Below, piece after piece: positions 8,848 through 18,474 of a stretch of DNA of 28,892 nt; position 1 is the first letter of the stretch, and each line of letters begins with the position of its first letter. Both the position numbers and the translations under genes were made by a program. The stretch is taken from positions 1 to 28,892 of the forward strand of contig BAXO01000069.1 of the NCBI GenBank assembly GCA_001310555.1, in the 5' to 3' direction. The notes below the pieces were generated by a model. The model was not told the DNA's origin. It saw only the letters and a program-made list of their open reading frames with translations, and made no database searches. This DNA is from Bacillus sp. JCM 19058. Its GTDB lineage: Bacteria; Bacillota; Bacilli; Bacillales_H; Bacillaceae_D.

Positions 8848-9623
8848 ATGATTGAATTGAAGGATGTATCACTCGTATACCCGAACGGGACCCAAGGATT
8901 GAAAAATATTAACTTGACGATAAATGAAGGGGAATTTGTCGTGATTGTCGGCTTGTCAGGTGCAGGAAAGTCGACCTTGATTCGTAGTATGAATCGACTC
9001 GTTACACCGACAAGCGGAGAACTGCTTATTGATGGGGAAGATATTCTTAAATACGGTGCGAAGAATCTGCGCAAGCTGCGGACTAATGTTGGCATGATCT
9101 TTCAAAATTATAATCTCGTGAAGCGTGCGACCGTGATGAAGAATGTAATTTCCGGCAGGCTTGGGCATACGGGAACGATTCGCAGCCTGCTGAACCTTTA
9201 CCCGAAAGAAGACGTTTCTTTGGCTCATCGAAGCTAGAACGCGTCAATATTGCCGATAAGGTCTATCAGCGGGCCGATCAATTAAGTGGAGGACAGCAGC
9301 AGCGTGTCGCGATTGCCCGTGTACTCACACAGCAGCCGAAATTCATTTTGGCCGATGAGCCTGTAGCTAGTCTTGACCCGCCAACGTCACATCAAGTGAT
9401 GACGTATTTGCGGAAAGTCAACAAAGAAGATAAGATTACGACGATTGTTAACCTTCATTTCATCGATATGGCGATGGAATACGCTGATCGTATTATCGGA
9501 ATGAGAGCGGGAGAGGTTGTCTTTGACGGCTTGGCCAATGATGTCTCAGAGCAAACCTTCGAGGAGATTTATGGACGAAAAATTCGAGAGGAAGATCTCG
9601 TCGGGAGTCAAGACGAGGAGTAA
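8848..9623 (+). CDS. phnC: Phosphonate ABC transporter ATP-binding protein
   Basis: ATPase of the PhnCDE-type phosphonate importer. The start MIELKDVSLVYPNGTQGLKN is characteristic. Walker A is GLSGAGKST, the Q-loop region is MIFQNYNLVKR, the PhnC-typical VISGRLGHTGTIRSLL follows, then LSGGQQQR and FILADEPVASLD, and the H-loop is IVNLHFIDMA. One base is missing near 9233, between DVSLAHRS and LERVNIADK; both sides are collinear with PhnC. Length is about 258 residues, normal. GAGGGAAGCAGC upstream supplies the ribosome site for ATG 8848. No phnD or phnE follows: a terminator comes 56 bases later. It may serve a transporter encoded elsewhere or be left from a truncated operon. Confidence 0.87.
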
Positions 9624-9678
9624 CAGGCATTATTTGCACTGTTGCGCCGCCAATCGAATCATACGCATTTCTGAGAAG

Positions 9679-9710
9679 AGAATGGGACAGAGGGTATCCC
9701 ATTCTTTTTT
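9679..9710 (+). terminator. Intrinsic terminator after phnC
   Basis: AGAATGGGA (9679-9687) pairs exactly with TCCCATTCT (9697-9705), followed by TTTTTT. It is a strong rho-independent terminator that closes phnC as a single-gene unit. Confidence 0.85.
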
Positions 9711-10023
9711 CATGCTTGGACAACGGCTGTTTACTAGTACGGGTCATCATTGCTAAGCACAACCAATAAAGCGATTGGTGAGGGATTCGTCATTCGTAAC
9801 GATAAAAGTTCAGGGGAATAAACAATTGTCCGGCTAAGGTTTTAGGCAGTGAATGATAACCATTTAAAAGGGATTACAGCTAAATCGAGAGTTTGACATC
9901 CAAATTGATCAGGCCCTGCTCAATCAGATGTGTAATGGTCAGGGCGTGGTCATACTTACTTTTTGGCCTATACGAGTAACAGATGATGTCTATCGAATAT
10001 TCCTGTCAAAGTATGATAAACAC
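9711..10023. other. Intergenic region upstream of the ArsR gene
   Basis: About 310 bases with no supported gene. TTGACA at 9893 lacks a matching -10 box. A TATGAT at 10012-10017 lies directly before the ArsR start. Frames open in this region are extensions without ribosome sites. Confidence 0.3.
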
Positions 10024-10362
10024 ATGAATAAAATCTTTGTTGCGCTTGCCGAGCCTAATCGTTTACAGATTGTTGAACTGTTGCGTGATAGACCTTGCTC
10101 AGTAGGGGAAATTGTCGTTGAGCTTCGGCTCAGGCAGTCGCAAGTTTCCAAGCACCTTCGTGTGCTTAATGATGTCGGGCTCGTCGAGGTACATCCGATT
10201 GCTAACCGGCGTATCTACAAGCTGCGTCCGCAGCCGTTTAAAGAGCTAGATGCTTGGCTTAATTCCTATCGACACGCCTGGGATGAAAGATTCGATCGCT
10301 TGGATGATTATTTGCAGGAGCTGCAAGGAAAGGAAGTGTGCGATTCACCGAAGAAATATTGA
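10024..10362 (+). CDS. ArsR/SmtB-family winged-helix regulator
   Basis: 112-residue repressor-type regulator. The start MNKIFVALAEPNRLQIVELL is the classic ArsR N-terminus. The winged helix-turn-helix is CSVGEIVVELRLRQSQVSKHL followed by RVLNDVGLVEVHPIANRRIY. The arsenic-type CxC site in the recognition helix is absent, so it is probably not a simple metal sensor. Start set at ATG 10024, although the frame is open upstream to 9928 and no strong ribosome site is visible. The partner gene 73 bases downstream encodes an AHSA1/SRPBCC protein. ArsR-AHSA1 pairs are common in Firmicutes, where the regulator controls its partner. The ligand is unknown. Confidence 0.8.
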   Translation: MNKIFVALAEPNRLQIVELLRDRPCSVGEIVVELRLRQSQVSKHLRVLNDVGLVEVHPIANRRIYKLRPQPFKELDAWLNSYRHAWDERFDRLDDYLQELQGKEVCDSPKKY

Positions 10363-10435
10363 TCGGCAGCATAACCCGTCACAAAGAGTCGGGGTTTAAT
10401 TTTATGCGAATAATATGTCAGGATGGAGGATGAAC

Positions 10436-10957
10436 ATGGAAGATAAAAATGGCACAAACTCGGTTACAAGTAAAGTAGAGGGACGGGATCTCATTTTTGA
10501 GCGCATTTTCGATGCACCAAGGGAGCTCGTATTCAAGGTGTTTTCGGAAGCAAAGCATCTGGAGAAATGGTGGGGGCCAAAAGGGTGGCAAACAGAAATT
10601 CGAGAATTTAATTTCAAGCCGGGCGGTGTTTGGCATTTTTGCACGAAATGTACAGATGAGAATCAGGAGATGTACGGTTATGAATCTTGGGGGAAAGCCA
10701 TTTTCCATGAAATTGCCGAGCCAGAGCGAATCATCTACACGGATGTTTTCTCAGATGAAGCAGGTAATCAGGCGGACGGTATGCCAGAGCAGCTCGTTAC
10801 GATAACATTTACTGAGCACGAAGGCAAGACGAAGCTCACCAGTCGCACTCAATTCTCATCGGTCGAAGAACTACAGTCGGTACTGGACATGGGTGTCGTC
10901 GAAGGGCTGACCTCGACGTGGGATTGCCTTGACGAGCATTTGCAAGAGATTGGGTGA
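10436..10957 (+). CDS. AHSA1/SRPBCC-domain protein
   Basis: 173-residue START-like (SRPBCC) fold protein of the AHSA1 family with no frame defect. Family marks are RIFDAPRELVFKVFSEAKHL followed by EKWWGPKGW, then FKPGGVWHF, the strand pattern YGYESWGKAIFHEIAEPERI, and the C-terminal helix VVEGLTSTWDCLDEHL. Such proteins bind hydrophobic ligands in a deep cavity; enzymatic roles are mostly unproven. ATG 10436 is chosen because GGAGG at 10426-10430 is well placed for it; earlier in-frame ATGs overlap that site. Probably co-regulated with the ArsR gene just upstream. Confidence 0.82.
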   Translation: MEDKNGTNSVTSKVEGRDLIFERIFDAPRELVFKVFSEAKHLEKWWGPKGWQTEIREFNFKPGGVWHFCTKCTDENQEMYGYESWGKAIFHEIAEPERIIYTDVFSDEAGNQADGMPEQLVTITFTEHEGKTKLTSRTQFSSVEELQSVLDMGVVEGLTSTWDCLDEHLQEIG

Positions 10958-10978
10958 AGATAAGACGTTGACACTGTT

Positions 10979-11003
10979 GAAAGGGGGCAACCGCTCCCTT
11001 TTT
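10979..11003 (+). terminator. Probable intrinsic terminator after the AHSA1 gene
   Basis: GAAAGGG (10979-10985) can pair with CCCTTTT (10996-11002, one G-U), with the stem running into a T stretch. It lies 21 bases after the stop codon. Confidence 0.6.
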
Positions 11004-11373
11004 CGCATATAAAGAAGGAAAAATTGGCGTGAATAATTTTCGTTCAAGGATGTCCTCGTAGCAGCGCTCAGCGCGTCCTTTGTCTCTGTCCGATCAGTCA
11101 ACATTAGTTCTGACGCCCCTTTGTTTCCTTTATCTACGCAGACACCGTCCAGTTGTCCCGCCATGCGCCTTTGTTCCATAATCCCGGGTCTTTGCAAGAG
11201 TCGCGCACCTTTTGTTAGCCTCATCGCCTTTTCCCATCAGCAAATGGAGCGAGAAGTTTGCTAGAATGGAACCGATGACTAGTAGCTATTGAAAAGAAGG
11301 CGCTGAAACATTTCAGCTTGCCAATCGTAAAATAGAAGACTGGTTATATATGCAAGCGAAAGGGTGAAGCGAA
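11004..11373. other. Intergenic region with a dispersed repeat copy
   Basis: About 370 bases without a supported gene. It contains repeat copy A (11078-11150) and a GCGC-rich small palindrome near 11065 (GCGCTCAGCGC). The minus-strand frame over this region has no ribosome site and overlaps the AHSA1 gene, so it is not called. Confidence 0.4.
11078..11150. repeat. Dispersed imperfect repeat, copy A
   Basis: The segment with GTCTCTGTCCGATCAGTCAA, then CATTAGTTC, then TTTGTTTCCTTTATCT recurs at 26912-26990 as GTCTCTGTCCAATCAGCCAA, CATCAGTTC and TGTTTCCTTTATCT, in the same order and orientation with similar spacing. By eye it is roughly three quarters identical over about 65 bases. Both copies are intergenic. 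Confidence 0.6.
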
Positions 11374-11574
11374 ATGGATGCATTAGGACTATTGCTTTTA
11401 ATCCCGCTTTTATTCGGATTGGGATTGCTGCTTCTCAATATAATTACAAGCATTTGGTGCTATAAAGATTCACTCGCAAAAGGTAACTCAAAAGAATATG
11501 GCTTAATCGTTTTATTCGGGACTTTGTTTTTTTCCGGTTGCTGGCTTTATTATTTATTTAATCATTCGAAATAA
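11374..11574 (+). CDS. Small two-helix membrane protein, unknown function
   Basis: 66 residues with two hydrophobic segments: LLLLIPLLFGLGLLLLNII (about 5-25) and GLIVLFGTLFFSGCWLYYLF (about 43-62). They are separated by a polar loop SIWCYKDSLAKGNSKEY. The CYKDALAKGNS-EY-type loop followed by an aliphatic helix is seen in many small hypothetical membrane proteins of Bacillaceae. The ribosome site is AAAGGGTG before ATG 11374. It has no frame defect. No function can be assigned. Confidence 0.65.
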   Translation: MDALGLLLLIPLLFGLGLLLLNIITSIWCYKDSLAKGNSKEYGLIVLFGTLFFSGCWLYYLFNHSK

Positions 11575-11655
11575 TTAAATAAGCGAATCAATTTCATCAT
11601 TCAATAATTGAGTGTAAAATCCGAACACGATCATTTGATCATTGATTTCCACTCT

Positions 11656-11748
11656 AGGTGGTCGCTTTCCGCGGACGGCTGGTAAGCCTTCGTCGGGCAA
11701 GCCCTCCTCGTCTTACCGGGCCTTTCCTCCCGCAGGAGTCGACCACCT
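11656..11748. repeat. Long palindromic intergenic repeat element
   Basis: The outer arms AGGTGGTCG (11656-11664) and CGACCACCT (11740-11748) are exact reverse complements. Inside are CTTTCCGCGGACGG, a GGTAAG/CTTACC pair (about 11680 and 11711) and CCCGCAGGAGTC. This arrangement (TTTCCGCG to CCGCAGGAGTC, GC-rich, cruciform-forming) matches a repeat widespread between Bacillaceae genes. Function is unknown; it may form an RNA hairpin or be a non-autonomous element. Confidence 0.65.
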
Positions 11749-11904
11749 GCCGTTCAAATCTTTACAATTGCACTTTAAAATAGCGAACAATTCTGTGCTG
11801 TTTAGAAGCGCGAGATGATTACGCTACATCCAAACCATGGTAAACTGATTCCAAGAGCACGCAGTTTTCGAAAAAAAATTTCTAAAACTAAGGAGCGAAA
11901 AAAA

Positions 11905-12354
11905 ATGTCGAGTTTACTTGGAACAAACGTCATTACGCAAATTGGTATCATTGTTAAAGATATCGAGAAAACGTCGCAAGCCTATGCCAACTTTTTGGAA
12001 TCGGAAAGCCTGAAGCAGAACTGACAGACGCGTACGAGCAGGCACAAACGAAGTATAACGGAGAACGATCGGAAGCAAGAGCAAAGCTGGCTTTTTTTTA
12101 ACATGGGTTCTCTTCAGCTTGAATTAATTGAGCCTGATGAGCACCCGAGCACGTGGAGGGAATTCCTTGATGAGCATGGAGAAGGCGTCCACCATATCGC
12201 TTTTGTTGTCGAAGGGATGAAAGAGAAAGTCGCCGTTTTGGAGAAAAGCCAAATCCCGCTTATCCAAAAGGGAGAATACACTGGCGGGCGTTATGCTTAC
12301 TTGGATTCCGTCAAAGAGTTAAAAGTAATGATCGAGCTGCTAGAAAATGATTGA
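11905..12354 (+). CDS. VOC-superfamily (glyoxalase / methylmalonyl-CoA epimerase-like) protein
   Basis: Vicinal-oxygen-chelate fold protein of about 149 residues, a size close to methylmalonyl-CoA epimerase. Two VOC half-modules are seen: ITQIGIIVKDIEKTSQAYANF, then MGSLQLELIEP and GEGVHHIAFVVEGM, ending VKELKVMIELLE. Potential metal ligands are the Glu in LELIEP, the His in VHHIAF and the Glu in MIELLE; the first position is Gln (TQIG) rather than the usual His. Two shifts in T runs occur, near 11998 (one T missing) and 12097 (one extra T in a run of eight), with continuous similarity across them. ATG 11905 follows AAGGAGCG. The reaction is unknown. Confidence 0.75.
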
Positions 12355-12504
12355 TGAAGTGCGGGGAATGATGGTCAACCGGTAGAGCTTTATCCACCCT
12401 CTAACTAGACTGGATGCCAGCCCGCTCTCACCTCTTCGGCTAACGACTGATAGAATCCTTGCTTTCCGAGGCTGTCGTTCATTGCTCCTTTAATTTTAGC
12501 CAAA

Positions 12505-12550
12505 GTAAAACTGCCCCTATCATTAGTGGTGTCTACCATTTAGGGGCAGT
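12505..12550 (-). terminator. Intrinsic terminator of the glycosidase operon (minus strand)
   Basis: ACTGCCCCTA (12510-12519) pairs exactly with TAGGGGCAGT (12541-12550). On the minus strand the hairpin is followed by TTTTAC. It lies about 40 bases after the glycosidase stop and ends the fucosidase-glycosidase operon. Confidence 0.75.
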
Positions 12551-12587
12551 CCGTGAACTGAAGCGGAAATTTTACTAGTACTAACAA

Positions 12588-13627
12588 TCATTCCGTTTTG
12601 AGTGGAATCACCATGTTCCACGTTTTTGTTGCATGTCTAAACCCTCCCGGCCCATCTGCTGTTGCAGCAAACAGGTGGGTCGGTTGTCCGTCTTGAAATA
12701 ATAAGAAAGGCCGCTCAAGACTTCCCATGACCCGAGTGTTTCCGTCATCCCACAGTATACTGCGAGAATATGCCTTTGGATTGGAAGACAGTTCCCACGC
12801 CAATCCGTCCTTCGAATACGCATGTATTCCCCCGTGAAACTCGCCGCCAGTACGGCCATCCATATCTTTGGCAATCAATTCGTATCCTTGGTCGGTTTGC
12901 CAAATAAACGGATCTTCGAGGTGAATGCGCTCGGGAGGGAAAATCGGTTGCTCGGTTAGTGTGACATACTTATCTTGATAATGATTCGCTTTTGCTACTC
13001 CTATCATCATCTTGCCATGCCGGTAGCCTCGTAACGCCGTGCCTTGTATATAAGGAGAACGGACCCATTGTCATGGACGCAAGGAGCAGGATTAGAAGTA
13101 AGAAAGCTATCAAATTTGCCAGGACGGGTGTGCAGGATCGGTTGATCTTTGCGCTCCCATGGGCCAAGTACACTTTTGGCCGTCGCGATTCCAATCCTTT
13201 TGTTCGACCGTGCGACGATCGTTCGAGGATCCTGCAAGTCAAATGGCTCGTCGGGTAAAACATCGTCAAAAGGGTATGTCATCCCTGTGTAATAAAGCAA
13301 ATACGTATCACCGTGCTTCATAATGGACGGATTGTGCGTGCTTCTTCCGTCCCAATACTCGGCTCCTCTCGCAGGCAGTACAACCTCCTGAAACTCGTAT
13401 GGACCTTCGGGTATATCAGAAACAGCGCGAACGACTTCTGAAGCAACGAGCCAGCCCGGGTGCATCGGCAAGTGCTTTGGCCATCGCGAGGCAAACATAT
13501 GGAAGCGTCCATCCTCCCCTTTGACGACGGAACCACACCATACCCAATAATTCTCCATTTGAAAGCCTCCGTTAAGTGGGGCAGGCAGCAAACGCTCAAT
13601 CATAGGCTTAGTATTGTTTAATATCAT
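12588..13627 (-). CDS. Beta-propeller glycoside hydrolase (GH43/GH117/GH130-like fold)
   Basis: Putative glycosidase of about 347 residues in the five-bladed beta-propeller group. Typical blade motifs are YWVWCGSVVKGEDGRFHMFA, STHNPSIMKHGDTYLLYYTG, then VLLIYKARRYEG, IHLEDPFIWQTDQGYELIA and LERPFLLFQDGQPTHLFAA. Acidic residues at the blade starts (HLEDPF, GSLERPF) are candidates for catalysis. One base is missing near 13013; both sides belong to the same fold. No signal peptide, so it probably acts in the cytoplasm. It starts 16 bases after the fucosidase stop, with AAGGGAG upstream of ATG 13627: a two-gene operon. The exact GH family and substrate are not certain; alpha-galactosidase, arabinosidase or anhydro-galactosidase activities occur in related folds. 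Confidence 0.72.
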
Positions 13628-13642
13628 GATGCAACAGCTCCC

Positions 13643-15446
13643 TTACTCATTTATTTGCTCAAGCCGAAGATAGCACAGTTTTGGACCAAGCTTCATATCC
13701 TTAACAATCGCTTTTGGGCGCAACGATAGCTTATACTTCCCAGGCTGTTCGAATAGCAACCGTCCACAATTCGAATAAACATTCTCGTAATAATACAAAT
13801 CCCGTGGCTCAACTCGCTGATCCTCATTGACCTTAAATGAAAGCTGAATCCTCTTATCTCCCTGCTCCGGACTGTGCACCGTCAACTCAAATTCATGCCC
13901 GCCTTCCCATTCGCCGTTCCAGTGAGCATTGTATTTCTGTGTCATGGTCGCCATGACGATGTCGAACAGTCCGGGCTGAACGACAGTAAACTCCCATTCT
14001 AGCCAATCCTCTTCGCAAAACCAGTTCTTGACGACACCCCGATTATCTAACTCAAGCATTGAACCTTGTTCGGCACGATAGACGTTGGCGTAAGAAGGCT
14101 GAAGGACAATGTCACCCTCTGGAAACTGCAGCAAGCGTTGATCGACTTGCGGAGGTTGATCCAATTGCAGAACAACGACCGGGACGGGAGCATCTGATAG
14201 CTTCAAAGGTAACTGTAAATGGAGGGAATGGTGCCCTAGCTCTTTCTCGTACCTTTGCTCTGCCTTAACCTCGGCTCCGCTACTTAGCATGTACGCATTT
14301 TTTTTACTCTGTTTTGTAATCCGTACATCACAAGATCACCTGAAGGCCACTCGAAAAGGTGGAGGTACATGCGTTTTCCTTTTACAGTAACTGCGCCCCA
14401 TGGACACTTTCCGTTAAAAGGGTCAGGCCCCGCTCCATAAATGGCTTCTTCGTTCACAGCTAGCCATTCTCCTAACCCCCGTAGTCGTTCTCTACTTGGA
14501 GCAGGGAGATGATTCCTGTCGAGGTTGGGCCGACATTGAGCGTGTAGTTTCCACCTTTACTGACTACGCTAATGAGTAGACGAATGAGTCCAGCTGTTGA
14601 TTTCCAATCGTGATCGTTTTTCTTGTAGCCCCATGTATTATTGATCGTAGCAACAGTTTCCCACGGGAAGCTATGTACTTTTTCAGGGATTTCATTATCA
14701 CCCATCGAAAGGAAATCCTCTAGTCCATGCCCTAGTCTCCCGCCAATGATACATTCAGGCTGTAGCTCGAGTACGAGGTTTTTATATTGCTGGGCATGTT
14801 CAAGGCTAATTTGCTCCGGCATGTCAAACCATATCATCGCAATGTCTCCGTATTTGGTTAATAGCTCCCGCAGCTGCGGCAAGCCCTTTTCTTTCATATA
14901 TACGGAATAGTTTCTTTCGCCTCGTTCAGGATGAAATTTGTCGTTCCGAAATGCGTGGGGATGATGAAAATCGATGCCATGAGAGTAATAGAAGCAAAGC
15001 TTAATGTCATGTTGATGACAGGCGTCTGCCAATTCTCGTAATGGATCGCGTTTGAACGGCGTGGCATCGACAATATTGTAATTGGAAGCTTCGGAATGAT
15101 ACATGGCGAAGCCTTCGTGATGCTTAGATGTAATTGTGATATAGCGCATACCGGCATCTCGAGCTAGCCTTACCCAAGCGTCAGCATTAAACTCGACAGG
15201 GTTAAACCGTTCCGCAATTTTCTCATACTGCTCAATCGAGATATTAGCAAATTGCATAATCCACTCACCGAGGAAAGGAATCTCTTCTCCTTCCCATTCT
15301 CCGGCAAGCTCGGCATACAAGCCCCAATGAATCATCATTCCGAATTTTGCTTCGCGAAACCAAGAAAGGCGGGCTTCGTCATTTTTACGATTCTCAGTAG
15401 GCAGCTCTTCCATTTCAGTCGCTACGTCAGGTGCTTTTCTTTTCAA
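13643..15446 (-). CDS. Alpha-L-fucosidase, glycoside hydrolase family 29
   Basis: GH29 retaining fucosidase of about 600 residues. Markers are WFREAKFGMMIHWGLYAELA, ITSKHHEGFAMYHSEASNYN, KLCFYYSHGIDFHHP, YGDIAMIWFDMPEQ (Asp in WFD is the expected nucleophile), SKGGNYTLNVGPTSTG, and the C-terminal beta domain from about 14290 down. Shifts occur near 14508 (before PAPSRERLRG) and near 14300 (eight A where nine fit). The frame is open up to 15521, but a strong site AGGAGGG (minus strand, 15454-15460) points to the TTG at 15446-15444, giving M-KRKAPDVATEMEE. No signal peptide: an intracellular enzyme. It is first in an operon with the propeller glycosidase and lies downstream of the AraC-type regulator. 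Confidence 0.85.
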
Positions 15447-15675
15447 TTCATAATCCCTCCTCATCGTTTTAACAAGCATCCGTGTAAGGCTTTCCCCGGA
15501 CATAATCGTAACTGTATTCATGTGTGGCTAAACTGAGCATATCTTTGATGAATAATACAAACAACAAGCAACTTTCGTATCCTATTCCATTTTCCTTCCT
15601 ATCTACCTTCCAAGCTGCAAGTAAAGCTGCACATTTTGTTGTGGTGAACTTAGTAGAGCTGCATGCGCTCGATTA

Positions 15676-17982
15676 TTACAGCAACGTAGGCAATTGCGTA
15701 CTTATGACTTCTTCATCCGAAGTTCGTTGCAAGGAGTTTAAAGGACGGCAGGGAAACTTTTTTTCAGTAAGCTTAGCGTCGACCTTTCTGTATTCACCCG
15801 GTGATATCCCGTACGCCTTTCGAAAAACGCGAGTAAAGGAGTTTGCACTAATATAACCTACCTGCTCGCTAATGTCAGTGATTGTCGCATCCGTAGTCCT
15901 TAATAGCTCGTCCGCTTTCTTCAGCCTGAGTCTTTTAAGAAAATCAACAAAATTTACACCGTACTCCTCTTTAAACAGCTTACTAATGTATTTGCTCTTT
16001 ATGTCAAAAACCTCGCTTAAATGGTCAAGTGAAAGGCTGGCGTTATCGTAATGATTTTCGATATACGTTTTGATCTCAGACAAAACCTGATGATAGCTTT
16101 TCGTTTGCCGCAACGCTCTAATTTTTTTGTGAAAGCTCCGCTAATGGTTGCAGCATGTTCTTTTCAAGCTGATAGAGAGTATCAAAATGTTCCAATTCGT
16201 TCGTCAATTTCGGAAGCGTCTGTTCCGTCCACATGAGCTGTGCTTCTTCAGGGAACATCAGCCTTTCCTTTTCTAAATGGTAAACAAAAAAAATTCATAA
16301 GACTTATTAGCTCTTCCTTGCGAAGCATTGTACTGCGTAGCTGATTAAATAGCTGACTGTATTGTTCCAGCCAGACACTGGTCGTCATCCGGTAGCTGAC
16401 AACAAGCTCTTGTACAAGCTTTAAATGGCGATACACATCGGCTTCAGACTGTGTTGAGTCATCGTATTGAATGACCGTATTGCTGCCGACAGCTGCTTTA
16501 TAAGCTAAGGCACTCTCCGCTTCACGGTAAGCTTGGCGCAGCTCTTCGGGAATGGATACACTTTGACTAAACCCAACCGTTACAGTCTGCGACGAATGCT
16601 CGGCAATTTGCTTTTTACAGTTGTTTAAGTATTGAAAAGGAGATGGAACGTCTGGCAGCTCTGGATTACTCGTTTGCATGATTCCTACGAAGCGGCGTTC
16701 ACTTATCCAGCCGCACCAGAGAATCGATACGGTGTCATCTTCTATTTTCGATGCGAATTGCTCAATGACCGTCTTTAATTGAGACGTCTGCCCTATTTCT
16801 GATGTCTGTGTACTTTCGCACCGATCGACTTCCATAATAAAAACGACAGAAGGGCAAAACAGTTGCGGCAAATCCAACGGTTCCATTTCTTTTTCCCAAT
16901 CCGGAACGACGCCAGTGTCGCGTAAAAATTTTTCGAATACGTATTTTTTGCGTAACAGCAATATCTCATTTCGTTCTTGATCGTATCGATTCGATTGCTC
17001 GATCATTTGATCCAATGTATAGTCGATCATCGTAAACTCATTCTGATTTGTAGAGGGAGGTTGGGTAGACAAAGATTCTTTTGCGTAAGATTGTATTTTC
17101 CCGACAAGCTGCTCCAGCGGTTTTGCCGCTTTCCTAGTAATATATATGATCCAGATGATTCCGATAAGGACAACGACGATTGCCGTTAACAGGGATAATA
17201 GATTGAGCGATTGCATAATTCTGCTTAAGTTGCTTGGGACAAGTCCGCTTTCGACGGTCCATCCAGTATAATCTGACGTAAAGCGGGTTAGCACTTGGTC
17301 TTCCGCGCGCTCTGTTTCTCCATGAAAGAGCTCGTTTCCTGAGCGATCAAGGAGGCGGACAAAGCTTACTTCCGGATCGTACATTTCCTGTATCCCTCGT
17401 TGCAGGCTTTTGAGGCTAACATTGACGACGATAGATCCTTTAGACTGAGAATAGAATGGAACTTGACGCGTAATGGTAACGACCTCTTTATCCTTCCGAT
17501 TGGTAAATTCACTAAACAGTCGTTTATCTGTCCATTGGGAAGTGTGCCGCTCGATCTCACGATTGATAAATGCACGGTCACCGTAGTCAGTTATTTTTTT
17601 CGGTCGTGCTCAAACTTAAGACCGATTGATCGCTGTGGCGGACAAGATAGGCAGAGTCGATGATCGGATAGTTAATTTTCAGCTCCTGTAACGCTTTGAG
17701 CGCTTCAAGGTTAGCAGGAATATCTGACGGGTCCGATTGATTGATAAAATGATGGAGGCTTTCATTGACTAGCGATTCTCTTAGAATTCGATGATCAATC
17801 TCCTTTAAGCTCTGATCGATATAACGGTAGGCTTGTCCAGCCAAGGATTCATTAATATTCAGGGCCTCCTGTCTGCTCTGGTCATTCAATGTCTTAAAGA
17901 AAATCAGGAATAAAATCAAAATGACAACAAAGAAAACGGGTGTATACGCCATCAGCATTCGGCGAAACCAATTGTGTTCCAT
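15676..17982 (-). CDS. Membrane-bound AraC-family sensor-regulator (YtdP-like)
   Basis: One-component regulator of about 768 residues. ATG 17982 follows a GGGGGG-rich ribosome site. Layout: helix 1 (about 12-31, AYTPVFFVVILILFLIFF), extracytoplasmic sensor domain, helix 2 (about 260-282, LLSLLTAIVVVLIGIIWIIY), a middle cytoplasmic region, and a C-terminal AraC domain with two helix-turn-helices (LSLDHLSEVFDIKSKYISKL and ATITDISEQVGYISANSFTR then VFRKAYGISPGEYRK). Shifts lie near 17598 (A run), 16272 (extra T in eight) and 16120 (extra A in seven). A further shift in the seven-A run near 15765 would end the protein at 15738, so the last 20 or so residues are doubtful. Such regulators typically control an adjacent LplB-YtcP-YtcQ sugar importer, as placed here. 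Confidence 0.83.
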
Positions 17983-18115
17983 CGGAAAGCCCCCCTTATT
18001 TCCAGCTAAACTCGATTCAGTAAGCTGACCATGAGAAATCAGACGAGGCTCCGACCTCACCTGACTGACCAATTCCCCCCGATTCCGCTTCGAGGATTTA
18101 AACTTTAAAAGTCAA

Positions 18116-18129
18116 TGTATCCGCTTACA
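18116..18129. promoter_or_regulatory. Candidate catabolite-responsive element (cre) in the AraC-transporter divergent region
   Basis: TGTATCCGCTTACA matches the CcpA consensus TGWNANCGNTNWCA at all but one specified base. It lies about 134 bases upstream of the AraC-type regulator gene and about 346 upstream of the transporter, inside a 490-base divergent intergenic region. Carbon-catabolite control of this locus is plausible. Confidence 0.45.
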
Positions 18130-18474
18130 CAAACTCTTTTTATCCTTCATTATACATGATGTTTCTGGTCTTACAAGAGCTAGACTTCCATTTTTTTATA
18201 TGTGGATCTAGTCCAAATAAAAAGTAGGGATGGCCTGTTTTTTTTATAGACGTGTCGGCCTTTTTGAACAAAATAGAAGCGTAATTCCGGTGAAAAAAAG
18301 CACCTTAGCGAAAATGGAATAGCCTCACCGATTGCGCAAAAGTTGCGAAAAAAAGAATAGGAAAAGAAACTTGCTCGTTGTCAGTGCTGTTGGCTCCGAG
18401 TTAAGCTAAATTCAGTCGCAGAGAGAAGTGGGTATTGTAAGCCTTTACATCGAGTGAAGAAAGGGAGGTCTGTT
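18130..18474. other. Divergent intergenic region upstream of the importer operon
   Basis: About 345 bases without a gene. It is A/T-rich and must hold the divergent promoters for the regulator and the importer. At 18435-18450, TTGTAAGCCTTTACAT is a near-palindrome (TGTAA-GCCT-TTACA) resembling a degenerate cre with CC in place of the central CG, or an operator for the AraC-type or ROK regulator. No clear sigma-A pair was found by eye. Confidence 0.35.

Noticed and set aside
10871..11224. Minus-strand frame of 117 codons
   Set aside because: Overlaps the well-supported AHSA1 gene, a terminator and a dispersed repeat; composition is not protein-like.
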